From positions 42,778-106,777 of the forward strand of contig UQTA01000004.1 in NCBI GenBank assembly GCA_900543885.1: a stretch of 64,000 nucleotides of DNA, in the 5' to 3' direction. The DNA is from an uncultured Clostridium sp. (GTDB taxonomy: Bacteria > Bacillota > Clostridia > Lachnospirales > Lachnospiraceae). Below, piece by piece: positions 8,647 to 16,314 of this stretch. How positions within the stretch are numbered: position 1 is the first letter of the stretch; each line of letters starts with the position of its first letter. Under the pieces are notes generated by a model, which was not told where the DNA came from, searched no databases, and saw only the letters and a program-made list of their open reading frames with translations. A program made the position numbers and the translations under genes.

Positions 8647-9495
8647 ATGTTTCGTTTGTGGAAACAAGAGAAAAAAACTCATGAGAAAAAAACTCAAGAT
8701 ATAAATACCGAGGCAGATTCCACGGAAGAAAAACAGAAAGATGCAGAGACAATATCTGAAAATACAGAGAATACAGATCAGGAAAAACCAGGAAAACACC
8801 TGATCGACCTGCGCCACATTTTTAAGATCTATTATCTTGGCGGTGAAGAAGTACGGGCTAACGATGATGTAAGCGTAGCCATTGACAAAGGTGAATTTGT
8901 TGCCATTGTAGGTAAATCGGGAAGCGGAAAATCCACATTGATGAATATTATCGGAGCTTTGGATGTACCTACCAAAGGAGAATATTATCTGGGTGGAGAA
9001 GATGTGAGCAAAATGGAAGACAAGCAGCTGGCAAAGATCCGTAACAAGATGATCGGCTTTATCTTTCAGCAGTATAATCTTCTTCCAAAGCTAAATCTTC
9101 TGGAAAATGTGGAACTCCCCCTTCTCTATGCGGGAGTGGGAAGCGAAGAGCGAAAGCAGCGGGCTATGGCTTCGCTGGAGAAAGTAGGTCTGGCTGATAA
9201 ATGGAAAAATATGCCAAACCAGTTATCCGGCGGCCAGCAGCAGCGTGTATCCATTGCAAGAGCGCTGGCGGGAAGCCCGTCCCTGATCCTGGCGGATGAA
9301 CCAACGGGAGCTTTGGATTCAAAGACCAGCCGGGAAGTGTTAAACTTCCTGAAGCAGTTAAACGAAGAAGGAAATACCATTGTAATGATCACCCATGATA
9401 ATTCCATTGCCCTGGAGGCAAAGCGAGTGGTGCGCATTGCAGATGGACACAAAATATTTGACGGAGATGTAAAAGATTATGCTGCAATCCTTTAA
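8647..9495 (+). CDS. MacB-type ABC transporter ATP-binding protein
   Basis: 282 residues. A charged, low-complexity N-terminal extension of roughly 45 residues, rich in Lys/Glu/Thr, precedes a LolD/MacB-type ABC domain. Motifs: Walker A GKSGSGKST, Q-loop FQQYNLLP, signature LSGGQQQR, Walker B LILADEPTGALD and switch His in ITHD. It powers the FtsX-type permease encoded next, whose ATG lies 17 nt inside this gene. AGGAG at 8637-8641 sets the start at 8647. The N-terminal extension is absent from standard LolD-like ATPases and its role is unknown. Confidence 0.93.
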   Translation: MFRLWKQEKKTHEKKTQDINTEADSTEEKQKDAETISENTENTDQEKPGKHLIDLRHIFKIYYLGGEEVRANDDVSVAIDKGEFVAIVGKSGSGKSTLMNIIGALDVPTKGEYYLGGEDVSKMEDKQLAKIRNKMIGFIFQQYNLLPKLNLLENVELPLLYAGVGSEERKQRAMASLEKVGLADKWKNMPNQLSGGQQQRVSIARALAGSPSLILADEPTGALDSKTSREVLNFLKQLNEEGNTIVMITHDNSIALEAKRVVRIADGHKIFDGDVKDYAAIL

Positions 9496-10657
9496 ACTGG
9501 CCATAAAAAGCATATGGGGCAATAAAATGCGTTCCTTCCTGACTATGTTGGGTATCATCATCGGTGTGGCAGCGGTTATTATCCTGGTGAGCCTGGTAAA
9601 TGGATATATGGGAAGCGTAGTAGAAAGTTTTGCCAGTATGGGTGTTAATCAGATCAACGTAAATGTGACGAACCTTACTTCCCGTACGGTAGATGTGGAT
9701 CAGATGTATGAGTTTTATGATGAACATGGTGATATGTTTGACGGCATCAGTCCCAATGTATCCCTTTCTGCTACCATTAAAAAGGGAGATGACTCCATGA
9801 CATCTACCAGCGTGGCAGGCAGAAGCGAGCAGTATCTGGAGATGAAGGATTATAAACTCCAGGTTGGAAGGAATATTGCATATTCTGATATTGTTTCCCG
9901 GCAGAAGGTGTGCGTTATCGGCGCTTATGTAGCCCAGGAATTATTTGGAAGTGCAGATAAGGCCATAAGCGATACTTTAAAGATCAACGGCTATGCGTTT
10001 AAGGTAGTTGGTGTAGTAGAAGCCCAGGATGAGGATGACATGGAAGACGGGGGAACAGATGATTTTGTATGGATCCCTTACAGTGTAGCCACCAGTCTTG
10101 CAGGAAGTGCTAATATCAGCAGCTATACATTGACTGTATCTGATACAGACAATGCAGATACGGCAAAGACGCTGATCCAGAATTTCCTGTATGAAACTTT
10201 TAAGGACAGTGATCTGTACAGAGTGACAGCCATGAGCGAAATGCTGGATAACTTAAATAACCAGATCAGCCTGATGAGTGGTATGTTAGGAGGCATTGCA
10301 GGAATTTCTCTTCTTGTTGCAGGTGTAGGAGTTATGAACATTATGCTGGTATCTGTAACAGAACGTACCAGAGAGATCGGTATCCGAAAGTCTCTGGGAG
10401 CTGACAAGGGAACCATTTTACAGCAGTTTGTTATAGAAGCAGCTGTGACCAGTTCCTTAGGCGGCCTGGTAGGAATACTGATCGGCTGTATTGCGACAAA
10501 GGCAGTAGGAGCGTTGATCGGTATCTCTGCATCCCCTACGTTAACGGCAGTGATCGTTTCTTTTGGAGTGTCAGTGGCGATTGGTCTGTTCTTTGGATAT
10601 ATGCCGGCAAGACGGGCAGCGAATTTAAACCCTATTGATGCTCTTAGAAGTGAATAA
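9479..10657 (+). CDS. MacB/FtsX-type ABC transporter permease
   Basis: 392-residue permease with one N-terminal transmembrane helix (LTMLGIIIGVAAVIILVSLVN), an extracellular MacB-type periplasmic core domain, and three C-terminal transmembrane helices. The family motif around VTERTREIGIRKSLGADKG is clear. It overlaps the ATPase gene by 17 nt. With the adaptor and ATPase it forms a tripartite, MacAB-like exporter of the kind that handles peptides, lipoproteins or antimicrobials in Firmicutes. The downstream two-component system suggests stress-responsive expression. The substrate is unknown. Confidence 0.93.
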   Translation: MLQSFKLAIKSIWGNKMRSFLTMLGIIIGVAAVIILVSLVNGYMGSVVESFASMGVNQINVNVTNLTSRTVDVDQMYEFYDEHGDMFDGISPNVSLSATIKKGDDSMTSTSVAGRSEQYLEMKDYKLQVGRNIAYSDIVSRQKVCVIGAYVAQELFGSADKAISDTLKINGYAFKVVGVVEAQDEDDMEDGGTDDFVWIPYSVATSLAGSANISSYTLTVSDTDNADTAKTLIQNFLYETFKDSDLYRVTAMSEMLDNLNNQISLMSGMLGGIAGISLLVAGVGVMNIMLVSVTERTREIGIRKSLGADKGTILQQFVIEAAVTSSLGGLVGILIGCIATKAVGALIGISASPTLTAVIVSFGVSVAIGLFFGYMPARRAANLNPIDALRSE

Positions 10658-10669
10658 CTGTAACATCAA

Positions 10670-10721
10670 CAGTCAAATGTAAAGTTTTACATAAATTTTA
10701 CATTTGACTGTTTTTGTTTTT
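10670..10721 (+). terminator. Terminator of the SLH-MacAB-like operon
   Basis: A perfect 14-bp stem, CAGTCAAATGTAAA (10670-10683) with TTTACATTTGACTG (10697-10710), is followed by TTTTTGTTTTT. Confidence 0.85.
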
Positions 10722-10837
10722 ACATGACTGTGATATGCTGATAAATAAGAACATAACCGGGTACTGCGGCTTTCTGGAAGATATGCCAGTGATCTTTGCA
10801 TATACATGGGAAAAAACGGGGAAAGATGAGGAGTAAA

Positions 10838-11524
10838 ATGGACAGGATCTATATCATCGAAGACGATGAAAACATACGCAATTTATTAAAAATAGCACTG
10901 GAAGGTTTTGGTTATGAGGCGGAGGGCTTTGAAACCGCGGAAGAAGGTTTGGCACGGATCGAAGAAGCGGCGCCTTCTCTTGCTATTTTTGACTGGATGC
11001 TTCCGGGGATGGATGGAGTTACAGCGATCCGCAAGATCCGCCAGACAGATGGCCTGAGGGAACTTCCTATTATGCTTTTAACAGCGAAAGAAAAGGAACT
11101 GGATAAAGTAGTAGGTCTTGACTGCGGAGCAGATGACTATATGGTAAAGCCCTTTGGAGTTTTGGAGCTTTCTGCAAGGATCCGCAGTCTGCTGCGCCGG
11201 GTGAAAAGGGAAGAAAAGAAAGATGTACTTAGTTATGAGGGCATTGTGGTTAATAAAAAAACCAGGGAAGTCACCAGCGAAGGTCATTTATGTGAACTGA
11301 CTTTAAAGGAATTTGAACTTCTGGTCTATCTGCTGGAAAATCAGTCCCGTGTGGTAACAAGAGATGAACTTTTAAATCAGGTCTGGGGCTATGAATATGA
11401 CGGAGAGACCAGAACACTGGATATGCATATCCGTACTTTGCGTCAGAAATTAGGGGAAAAGGGCAGTTCCTGCATAAAAACGATCCGTGGTGTAGGATAC
11501 AGACTGGTACGTCAGGAAGGATAA
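10838..11524 (+). CDS. OmpR/PhoB-family response regulator
   Basis: 228-residue two-domain response regulator. The receiver domain begins MDRIYIIEDDE (acidic pair at residues 8-10). The phospho-acceptor is Asp52 in FDWMLPGMDG, and the Thr and Lys sites are LLTAKE and VKPFG. The C-terminal winged helix carries TLKEFELLVYLLE and TLDMHIRTLRQKLGE and GVGYRL. The start at 10838 uses GAGGAG at 10828-10833; an upstream ATG at 10826 and a TTG-opened longer frame fit the family less well. It is followed 3 nt later by its sensor kinase. The adjacent MacAB-like exporter is a likely target, by analogy with Bce/Mac systems, but no operator is visible. Confidence 0.94.
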   Translation: MDRIYIIEDDENIRNLLKIALEGFGYEAEGFETAEEGLARIEEAAPSLAIFDWMLPGMDGVTAIRKIRQTDGLRELPIMLLTAKEKELDKVVGLDCGADDYMVKPFGVLELSARIRSLLRRVKREEKKDVLSYEGIVVNKKTREVTSEGHLCELTLKEFELLVYLLENQSRVVTRDELLNQVWGYEYDGETRTLDMHIRTLRQKLGEKGSSCIKTIRGVGYRLVRQEG

Positions 11525-11527
11525 AAT

Positions 11528-12940
11528 ATGAGGAAAGCCATACTGGAACGATTTATCTTTGTACTTTTAGCGGCGCTGTGTATCAACAGCGTCATCTTTT
11601 ATATTGCCAGCCGCAATACCATATTAAATACCACAGGAAAGGATATGCTTTATACCCTGGAAATGCTGGATCAGACTCTGGATTATGAAGGAGATCTTTC
11701 ACAGCAGGTGCAGAGGATGGAAGCCTTTACCGCTGGAAATCCCAGCCGCGTAACGCTGATCCGCACAGATGGAACGGTAGTTTCTGACTCAGATGCAGAT
11801 CCTTCTGAACTTGACAACCATTTAAGCAGAAAAGAAGTAGTCCAGGCTCTTGATAAGGGAAACGGTTCTGCCAGACGTTATTCTTATACCTTAAAAAAGG
11901 AACTTTTATATGTGGCCTATAAGTCTGCCCGCTCCGATATGATCATCCGTGTTTCCGTGCCGTATTCCGGTGCCACGGAATATCTTACCATGCTCCTTCC
12001 TGCGGCGCTTTTCAGCTTTTTGGCGGCTCTTGTCTGTGCGCTGGTAGTGTCTAAGCGGTTTGTGGATTCTGTGACAAGACCTTTAAGCAATATAGCGACA
12101 GAGATGTCAAAGGTAAGAGGAGATTACAAAGGCGATTATACAGAACTGCATTTTGAAAAATGCCAATATCCGGAGCTGAATGTGATCGCAGAGACTACAA
12201 TGGAAATGTCTAAAAATGTAAAAGACTATCTCAACCGGATTGACAAGGAAAAACAGATCCGTCAGGAGTTCTTCAGCAATGCATCCCATGAATTAAAAAC
12301 CCCGATCACATCTATTCAGGGATATGCGGAACTGATGGAAAGCGGTATGGTCCAGGATGAGAACATGAAAATGGATTTTATCAAACGGATCAAAAAGGAA
12401 GCCATTAATATGGCCGGACTTATTAACGATATCCTGATGATCTCCAGACTGGAAGCAAAGGATGCAGAAGTAGTGGTTTCGGATGTAAGGATCAGTGTGC
12501 TGTTAGATGAGATCACAGACAGTCTGAAACCGGCAGCTGCATCGGGGCAGGTTTTTATACATTGCGATTGCCAGCCTTTATGCATTAAGGCGAATCCTCA
12601 GCAGATGAAAGAACTTTTGTCCAATCTGGTGAGCAATGCGGTCAAATACAACCGGCCCGGAGGTCAGATATGGGTCAATATCCGGGAAAAAGATGAAGAT
12701 CTGGTTATCCGTGTGCGGGATAATGGCGTTGGCATCCCACAGGAAAGTCTTGACAGGATCTTTGAACGTTTCTACCGGGTGGATAAGGGACGCAGCAGGA
12801 AACAGGGCGGTACAGGACTGGGCCTTTCTATTGTAAAACATATTGTTAATTTTTATCACGGAACCATACGTGTTACTTCACAGCTGGAAGAAGGAACAGA
12901 ATTTATAGTGACGATTCCATTAAACTGGCAGGATCTGTAA
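11528..12940 (+). CDS. PhoR-type sensor histidine kinase
   Basis: 470 residues: a transmembrane helix at about 9-28, an extracellular sensor segment of about 130 residues, a second helix (LLPAALFSFLAALVCALVV), a HAMP-like linker, and a kinase core. The phosphorylation site is His254 in NASHELKTPITS. ATP-binding boxes are NLVSNAVKYN (N), DNGVGIP (G1) and GGTGLGLSIV (G2). It is translationally close to the response regulator (3-nt gap). The ligand is unknown, and the short extracellular domain has no recognisable PAS or Cache motif. Confidence 0.93.
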   Translation: MRKAILERFIFVLLAALCINSVIFYIASRNTILNTTGKDMLYTLEMLDQTLDYEGDLSQQVQRMEAFTAGNPSRVTLIRTDGTVVSDSDADPSELDNHLSRKEVVQALDKGNGSARRYSYTLKKELLYVAYKSARSDMIIRVSVPYSGATEYLTMLLPAALFSFLAALVCALVVSKRFVDSVTRPLSNIATEMSKVRGDYKGDYTELHFEKCQYPELNVIAETTMEMSKNVKDYLNRIDKEKQIRQEFFSNASHELKTPITSIQGYAELMESGMVQDENMKMDFIKRIKKEAINMAGLINDILMISRLEAKDAEVVVSDVRISVLLDEITDSLKPAAASGQVFIHCDCQPLCIKANPQQMKELLSNLVSNAVKYNRPGGQIWVNIREKDEDLVIRVRDNGVGIPQESLDRIFERFYRVDKGRSRKQGGTGLGLSIVKHIVNFYHGTIRVTSQLEEGTEFIVTIPLNWQDL

Positions 12941-12979
12941 AAAAATGGAAAATCTATTGGTAAAAATGACGAAAAACGC

Positions 12980-13017
12980 TTTATTGCTTTAAATTCTAAG
13001 AAATTTAAAGCAATAAA
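12980..13017. promoter_or_regulatory. Perfect 16-bp inverted repeat next to the ABC operon promoter
   Basis: TTTATTGCTTTAAATT (12980-12995) is exactly complementary to AATTTAAAGCAATAAA (13002-13017), with a 6-nt spacer. It ends 1 nt before the -35 box at 13019. No T-run follows directly, so it is a poor terminator and a good operator candidate, although it is also the only hairpin after the kinase gene. Confidence 0.65.
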
Positions 13018-13018
13018 A

Positions 13019-13047
13019 TTGACGAGGCGGTTTTTTTGTAGTATCAT
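13019..13047 (+). promoter_or_regulatory. SigmaA promoter of the TrpXYZ-like ABC operon
   Basis: TTGACG at 13019-13024 and TATCAT at 13042-13047 are separated by exactly 17 bp, and the coding start follows about 50 nt later. No T-box leader fits in this short 5' region. Confidence 0.8.
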
Positions 13048-13099
13048 ATCTGTAATTCGTGTAAAACGAATGAGTTTTGAGCGAAAAGAGGACGGTATT

Positions 13100-14149
13100 A
13101 TGAAAAAATCTACAAAAATCATGTCAGTATTATTAGCAGCAGCATGTGCAGCATCTATGACCGGATGCGGCGGTTCTGGCAGCACAGCTACTACAGCAGC
13201 AGCTTCCAAAGCAGCAACAGAGGCAGCTTCCTCCGAAGAGGCAAAGGGTGCAGAGGCTACCACAGATGGAAAGACCTATAACGTAGGCATCTGCCAGCTG
13301 GTACAGCACGTAGCTCTGGATGCAGCTACCCAGGGATTTAAGGATGCATTAACAGATGCGCTGGGTGATGCAGTTACCTTTGATGAACAGAATGCACAGG
13401 GTGATTCCAATACCTGTTCTACTATCATCAACAGCTTTGTTTCCAATAAGGTAGATCTGATCCTTGCAAATGCAACTCCGGCTCTTCAGGCAGCACAGGC
13501 AGGAACCAATGAGATCCCTGTTTTAGGAACAGCTGTTACAGAATACGGTGTAGCACTTGGCATTGACAACTTTGACGGTTTAGTAGGCGGAAATATTTCC
13601 GGTACTTCTGACCTGGCTCCATTAGATGAGCAGGCAGCTATGCTTCACGAACTGTTCCCGGATGCAAAGAATGTAGGACTGTTATATTGCTCCGCAGAAG
13701 CTAACTCCCAGTATCAGGTAGATACCGTAAAGGCAGCTCTGGAAGAAATGGGATATACCTGCGAATACTATGCATTCTCTGATTCCAACGACCTTGCAAC
13801 CATTACTACTAACGCAGCAGGCAACAGTGATGTGATCTACATCCCAACTGACAATACAGCAGCAGCAAACACAGAGATCATCAATAATATCTGCCAGCCT
13901 GCAAAGGTTCCTGTGATCGCAGGAGAAGAGGGCATCTGCTCCGGCTGCGGTGTTGCAACTCTTTCCATCAGCTACTATGATCTGGGTGTTGCAACTGGCA
14001 AGATGGCAGTTAAGATCCTTACAGGTGAGGCAAATGTTTCTGAGATGCCGATCGAGTATGCACCTCAGTTTACAAAGAAGTACAACAAGACCATCTGCGA
14101 TGCCCTGGGTATCACAGTTCCAGATGATTATGTAGCCATTGAAGAATAA
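13100..14149 (+). CDS. ABC transporter substrate-binding lipoprotein (TrpX-like)
   Basis: 349 residues with a lipoprotein signal peptide: KKSTK, a hydrophobic stretch and the lipobox MTGC, so Cys is lipidated about residue 21. An Ala/Ser/Thr/Glu-rich linker follows. The body matches the ABC_sub_bind family (TrpX, YtrF-like), with segments such as GICQLVQHVALDAATQGFKD and GLLYCSAEANSQYQVD. In streptococci this family serves tryptophan or tyrosine uptake; the substrate here is inferred only. The start at 13100 follows AGAGGA; the longer frame begins inside the -35 box and is rejected. The stop codon lies within the target duplication of the palindromic element at 14153. Confidence 0.9.
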   Translation: MKKSTKIMSVLLAAACAASMTGCGGSGSTATTAAASKAATEAASSEEAKGAEATTDGKTYNVGICQLVQHVALDAATQGFKDALTDALGDAVTFDEQNAQGDSNTCSTIINSFVSNKVDLILANATPALQAAQAGTNEIPVLGTAVTEYGVALGIDNFDGLVGGNISGTSDLAPLDEQAAMLHELFPDAKNVGLLYCSAEANSQYQVDTVKAALEEMGYTCEYYAFSDSNDLATITTNAAGNSDVIYIPTDNTAAANTEIINNICQPAKVPVIAGEEGICSGCGVATLSISYYDLGVATGKMAVKILTGEANVSEMPIEYAPQFTKKYNKTICDALGITVPDDYVAIEE

Positions 14150-14311
14150 AAAGTAACCATTCAGCCTTGCGAAGATTTAGGGTCAAAAGTACGTTGAAAA
14201 CTTGTTTTCATAAGTTCTTTTGGCACTAAATCTTCATAAGACGGACGTCCAAAGCTTCTTGTCCGCCGCAGGCGGGCAAGAAGATGCAAGGCTGAACAAC
14301 AGCAATAAAAA
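14145..14311. mobile_element. MITE-like palindromic element, copy A1, with 8-bp target duplications
   Basis: The element spans 14153-14303 (151 bp). It is bounded by direct repeats AATAAAAA at 14145-14152 and 14304-14311. Its termini contain TTCAGCCTTGC and the complement GCAAGGCTGAA. It is inverted relative to copies A2 and A3, and its reverse complement is nearly identical to A3 over the whole length, including an internal hairpin (CTTCTTGTCCGCC / GGCGGGCAAGAAG) missing from A2. It has no coding capacity. It separates the binding-protein gene from the permease gene and can fold into a long stem in the operon mRNA. The left duplication includes the TAA stop codon of the upstream gene. Confidence 0.88.
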
Positions 14312-14381
14312 ACTTTCGTGGCAGACACAGCGGGAAGGCAGATAAAGCTTCCTGCTGTATGCTGTCTAAAGGGGAAAAACA

Positions 14382-15299
14382 ATGAATATAATGAATTTAT
14401 TAAATGCTCTTCCTGGTGCAGTAGCTCAGGGTCTGATCTGGGGCATCATGGCAATTGGTGTTTATCTTACATTTCGTATACTGGATTTTGCAGATCTGAC
14501 CGTAGACGGATCTTTATGTACCGGCGGTGCTGTGTGTATTATGATGATGTTAAAGGGACAGAATGTATGGGTGTCCATGGCGGCAGCACTTTTGGCAGGT
14601 ATGGCAGCAGGCTGCGTTACCGGACTTTTACATACCTTTATGGGGATTCCGGCTATCCTTTCCGGTATCCTTACACAGTTGGGATTATATTCTATTAACT
14701 TGAAAATAATGGGAAAGGCGAATCAGGCTATCAACGTAGATAAATATAACCTGCTTGTATCTTTACGTTTTATCCGCAATGTGCCTCTCTTTAAAAATAC
14801 TATTCTTTTAGTATCCCTGATCATCGTTGTGCTGATCATTATCCTTTACTGGTTCTTCGGCACTGAGCTTGGCTGTTCCATCCGTGCAACTGGCTGCAAT
14901 GACAAGATGGCAAGAGCTCAGGGTATTAACACTGATTTTAACCGTGTTCTGGGTCTGATGATCTCTAACGGCATGGTGGCTCTTTCAGGAGCGCTTCTTT
15001 CTCAGTATCAGGGCTTTGCAGATATCAATATGGGCCGTGGAGCCATCGTTATCGGTTTGGCAGCTGTTATCATCGGAGAAGCGATCTTCGGAAAGATCTT
15101 CAGAAACTTTGGTTTACGTCTTTTAAGCGTTGCTTTTGGTTCCATTATTTATTATCTGGTACTTCAGGTGGTAATCTGGCTGGGAATCGATACCGACCGG
15201 TTAAAGCTGCTTTCAGCAGCAGTGGTAGCTGTTTTCCTGGCGATCCCTACATGGAAAGCACGTTATTTTTCAATGGGTTCCAAAGGAGGTAAAGCCTGA
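14382..15299 (+). CDS. ABC transporter permease (TrpY-like)
   Basis: 305-residue inner-membrane permease with about eight hydrophobic helices, of the branched-chain/TrpY type (BPD_transp_2). The segment LGCSIRATGCNDKMARAQGINTD resembles the cytoplasmic coupling loop of the family. AAGGGG precedes the ATG. The stop overlaps the ATPase start by 1 nt (TGATG-type junction). It belongs with the binding protein upstream, from which it is separated by the A1 palindromic element, and with the ATPase downstream. Confidence 0.92.
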   Translation: MNIMNLLNALPGAVAQGLIWGIMAIGVYLTFRILDFADLTVDGSLCTGGAVCIMMMLKGQNVWVSMAAALLAGMAAGCVTGLLHTFMGIPAILSGILTQLGLYSINLKIMGKANQAINVDKYNLLVSLRFIRNVPLFKNTILLVSLIIVVLIIILYWFFGTELGCSIRATGCNDKMARAQGINTDFNRVLGLMISNGMVALSGALLSQYQGFADINMGRGAIVIGLAAVIIGEAIFGKIFRNFGLRLLSVAFGSIIYYLVLQVVIWLGIDTDRLKLLSAAVVAVFLAIPTWKARYFSMGSKGGKA

Positions 15300-16096
15300 T
15301 GCTTCAGATCAAACATGTATCTAAAACCTTTAATAAAGGCACAGTAAATGAAAAACAGGCGTTAAGGGATTTAAACCTTACACTGAAAGAGGGAGATTTC
15401 GTTACCATCATCGGCGGCAATGGCGCTGGTAAATCTACCATGTTGAATGCGATTGCAGGTGTATGGCCGGTAGATGAAGGCCAGATCATCATTGATGATA
15501 AAGACGTAACAAAGCTTCCGGAGTATAAGAGAGCAGCTTTCTTAGGACGCGTATTCCAGGATCCTATGAATGGAACAGCTGCTACTATGGGAATTGAGGA
15601 AAATCTGGCTCTGGCTTTAAGAAGAGGAACTCTTCGTACCTTAAAACCAGGTATTAATAATAATGAAAGAAAGCTTTACAGAGATTTGCTTTTAAGACTG
15701 GGGCTGGGACTAGAAGACCGTCTGACGTCTAAAGTAGGACTTCTTTCCGGCGGACAGAGACAGGCTCTGACACTGCTGATGTCTACTTTGAAGCGCCCGA
15801 AGCTGCTTCTGTTAGATGAGCATACAGCAGCCCTTGATCCGAAAACAGCCAGAAAAGTTCTGGAACTGACAGAAGAGATGGTAAATGAACAGCATCTGAC
15901 TGCATTAATGGTTACCCATAACATGAAGGATGCGATCCAGATCGGCAACCGCCTGATCATGATGAACAGCGGTCACATTATCTATGATGTGGAAGGTGAG
16001 GAGAAAAAGAAACTGACAGTGGAAGATCTGTTAGAGAAGTTCTCCGAAGCAAGCGGTGAGGAATTCTCCAATGACCGTATGATGCTGGCAAAATAG
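15299..16096 (+). CDS. ABC transporter ATP-binding protein (TrpZ-like)
   Basis: 265-residue ATPase. Walker A GGNGAGKST, Q-loop RVFQDP, signature LSGGQRQALTLLM, Walker B LLLLDEHTAALD and switch His in VTHN are present. The Walker B line has His where many importers have Pro (DEHTAALD in place of DEPTSALD), as in the TrpZ/LivF-like branch with this operon layout. It starts in a 1-nt overlap with the permease and completes a three-gene importer, probably for an aromatic amino acid; the substrate is inferred from family context only. Confidence 0.93.
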   Translation: MLQIKHVSKTFNKGTVNEKQALRDLNLTLKEGDFVTIIGGNGAGKSTMLNAIAGVWPVDEGQIIIDDKDVTKLPEYKRAAFLGRVFQDPMNGTAATMGIEENLALALRRGTLRTLKPGINNNERKLYRDLLLRLGLGLEDRLTSKVGLLSGGQRQALTLLMSTLKRPKLLLLDEHTAALDPKTARKVLELTEEMVNEQHLTALMVTHNMKDAIQIGNRLIMMNSGHIIYDVEGEEKKKLTVEDLLEKFSEASGEEFSNDRMMLAK

Positions 16097-16115
16097 AAAA
16101 TGCAAATATATTTTG

Positions 16116-16171
16116 TTGCCCGAGGGGGATGTATACGTATGGTATATAGCCTTCTCGGGCAATATTTTTTA
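16116..16171 (+). terminator. Terminator of the ABC operon
   Basis: TTGCCCGAG (16116-16124) pairs with CTCGGGCAA (16154-16162), enclosing a secondary GTATAC-type stem. TATTTTTT follows. Confidence 0.78.
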
Positions 16172-16210
16172 ATATATTTAATAGTTTGTTCATTTTTTGA
16201 TAGAGATTTT

Positions 16211-16220
16211 ATGTTATACT
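16211..16220 (+). promoter_or_regulatory. Extended -10 promoter of the SH3/NlpC gene
   Basis: ATGTTATACT contains TATACT at 16215-16220 preceded by TGT, an extended -10. The -35 region is only T-rich, so recognition would rest on the extension. Confidence 0.45.
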
Positions 16221-16314
16221 CATATGTAAAGTGCGCATAGGATGCTGTGGACGCAGGGAAACAGGTCAGGCGCATATTTATAGCTGGATCTAGAAACGAC
16301 AGGAGAAATAAGCA

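Noticed and set aside
13048..13099. T-box leader for the TrpXYZ-like operon
   Set aside because: The leader is only about 50 nt, with no specifier loop and no TGGNACCGCG-type sequence.
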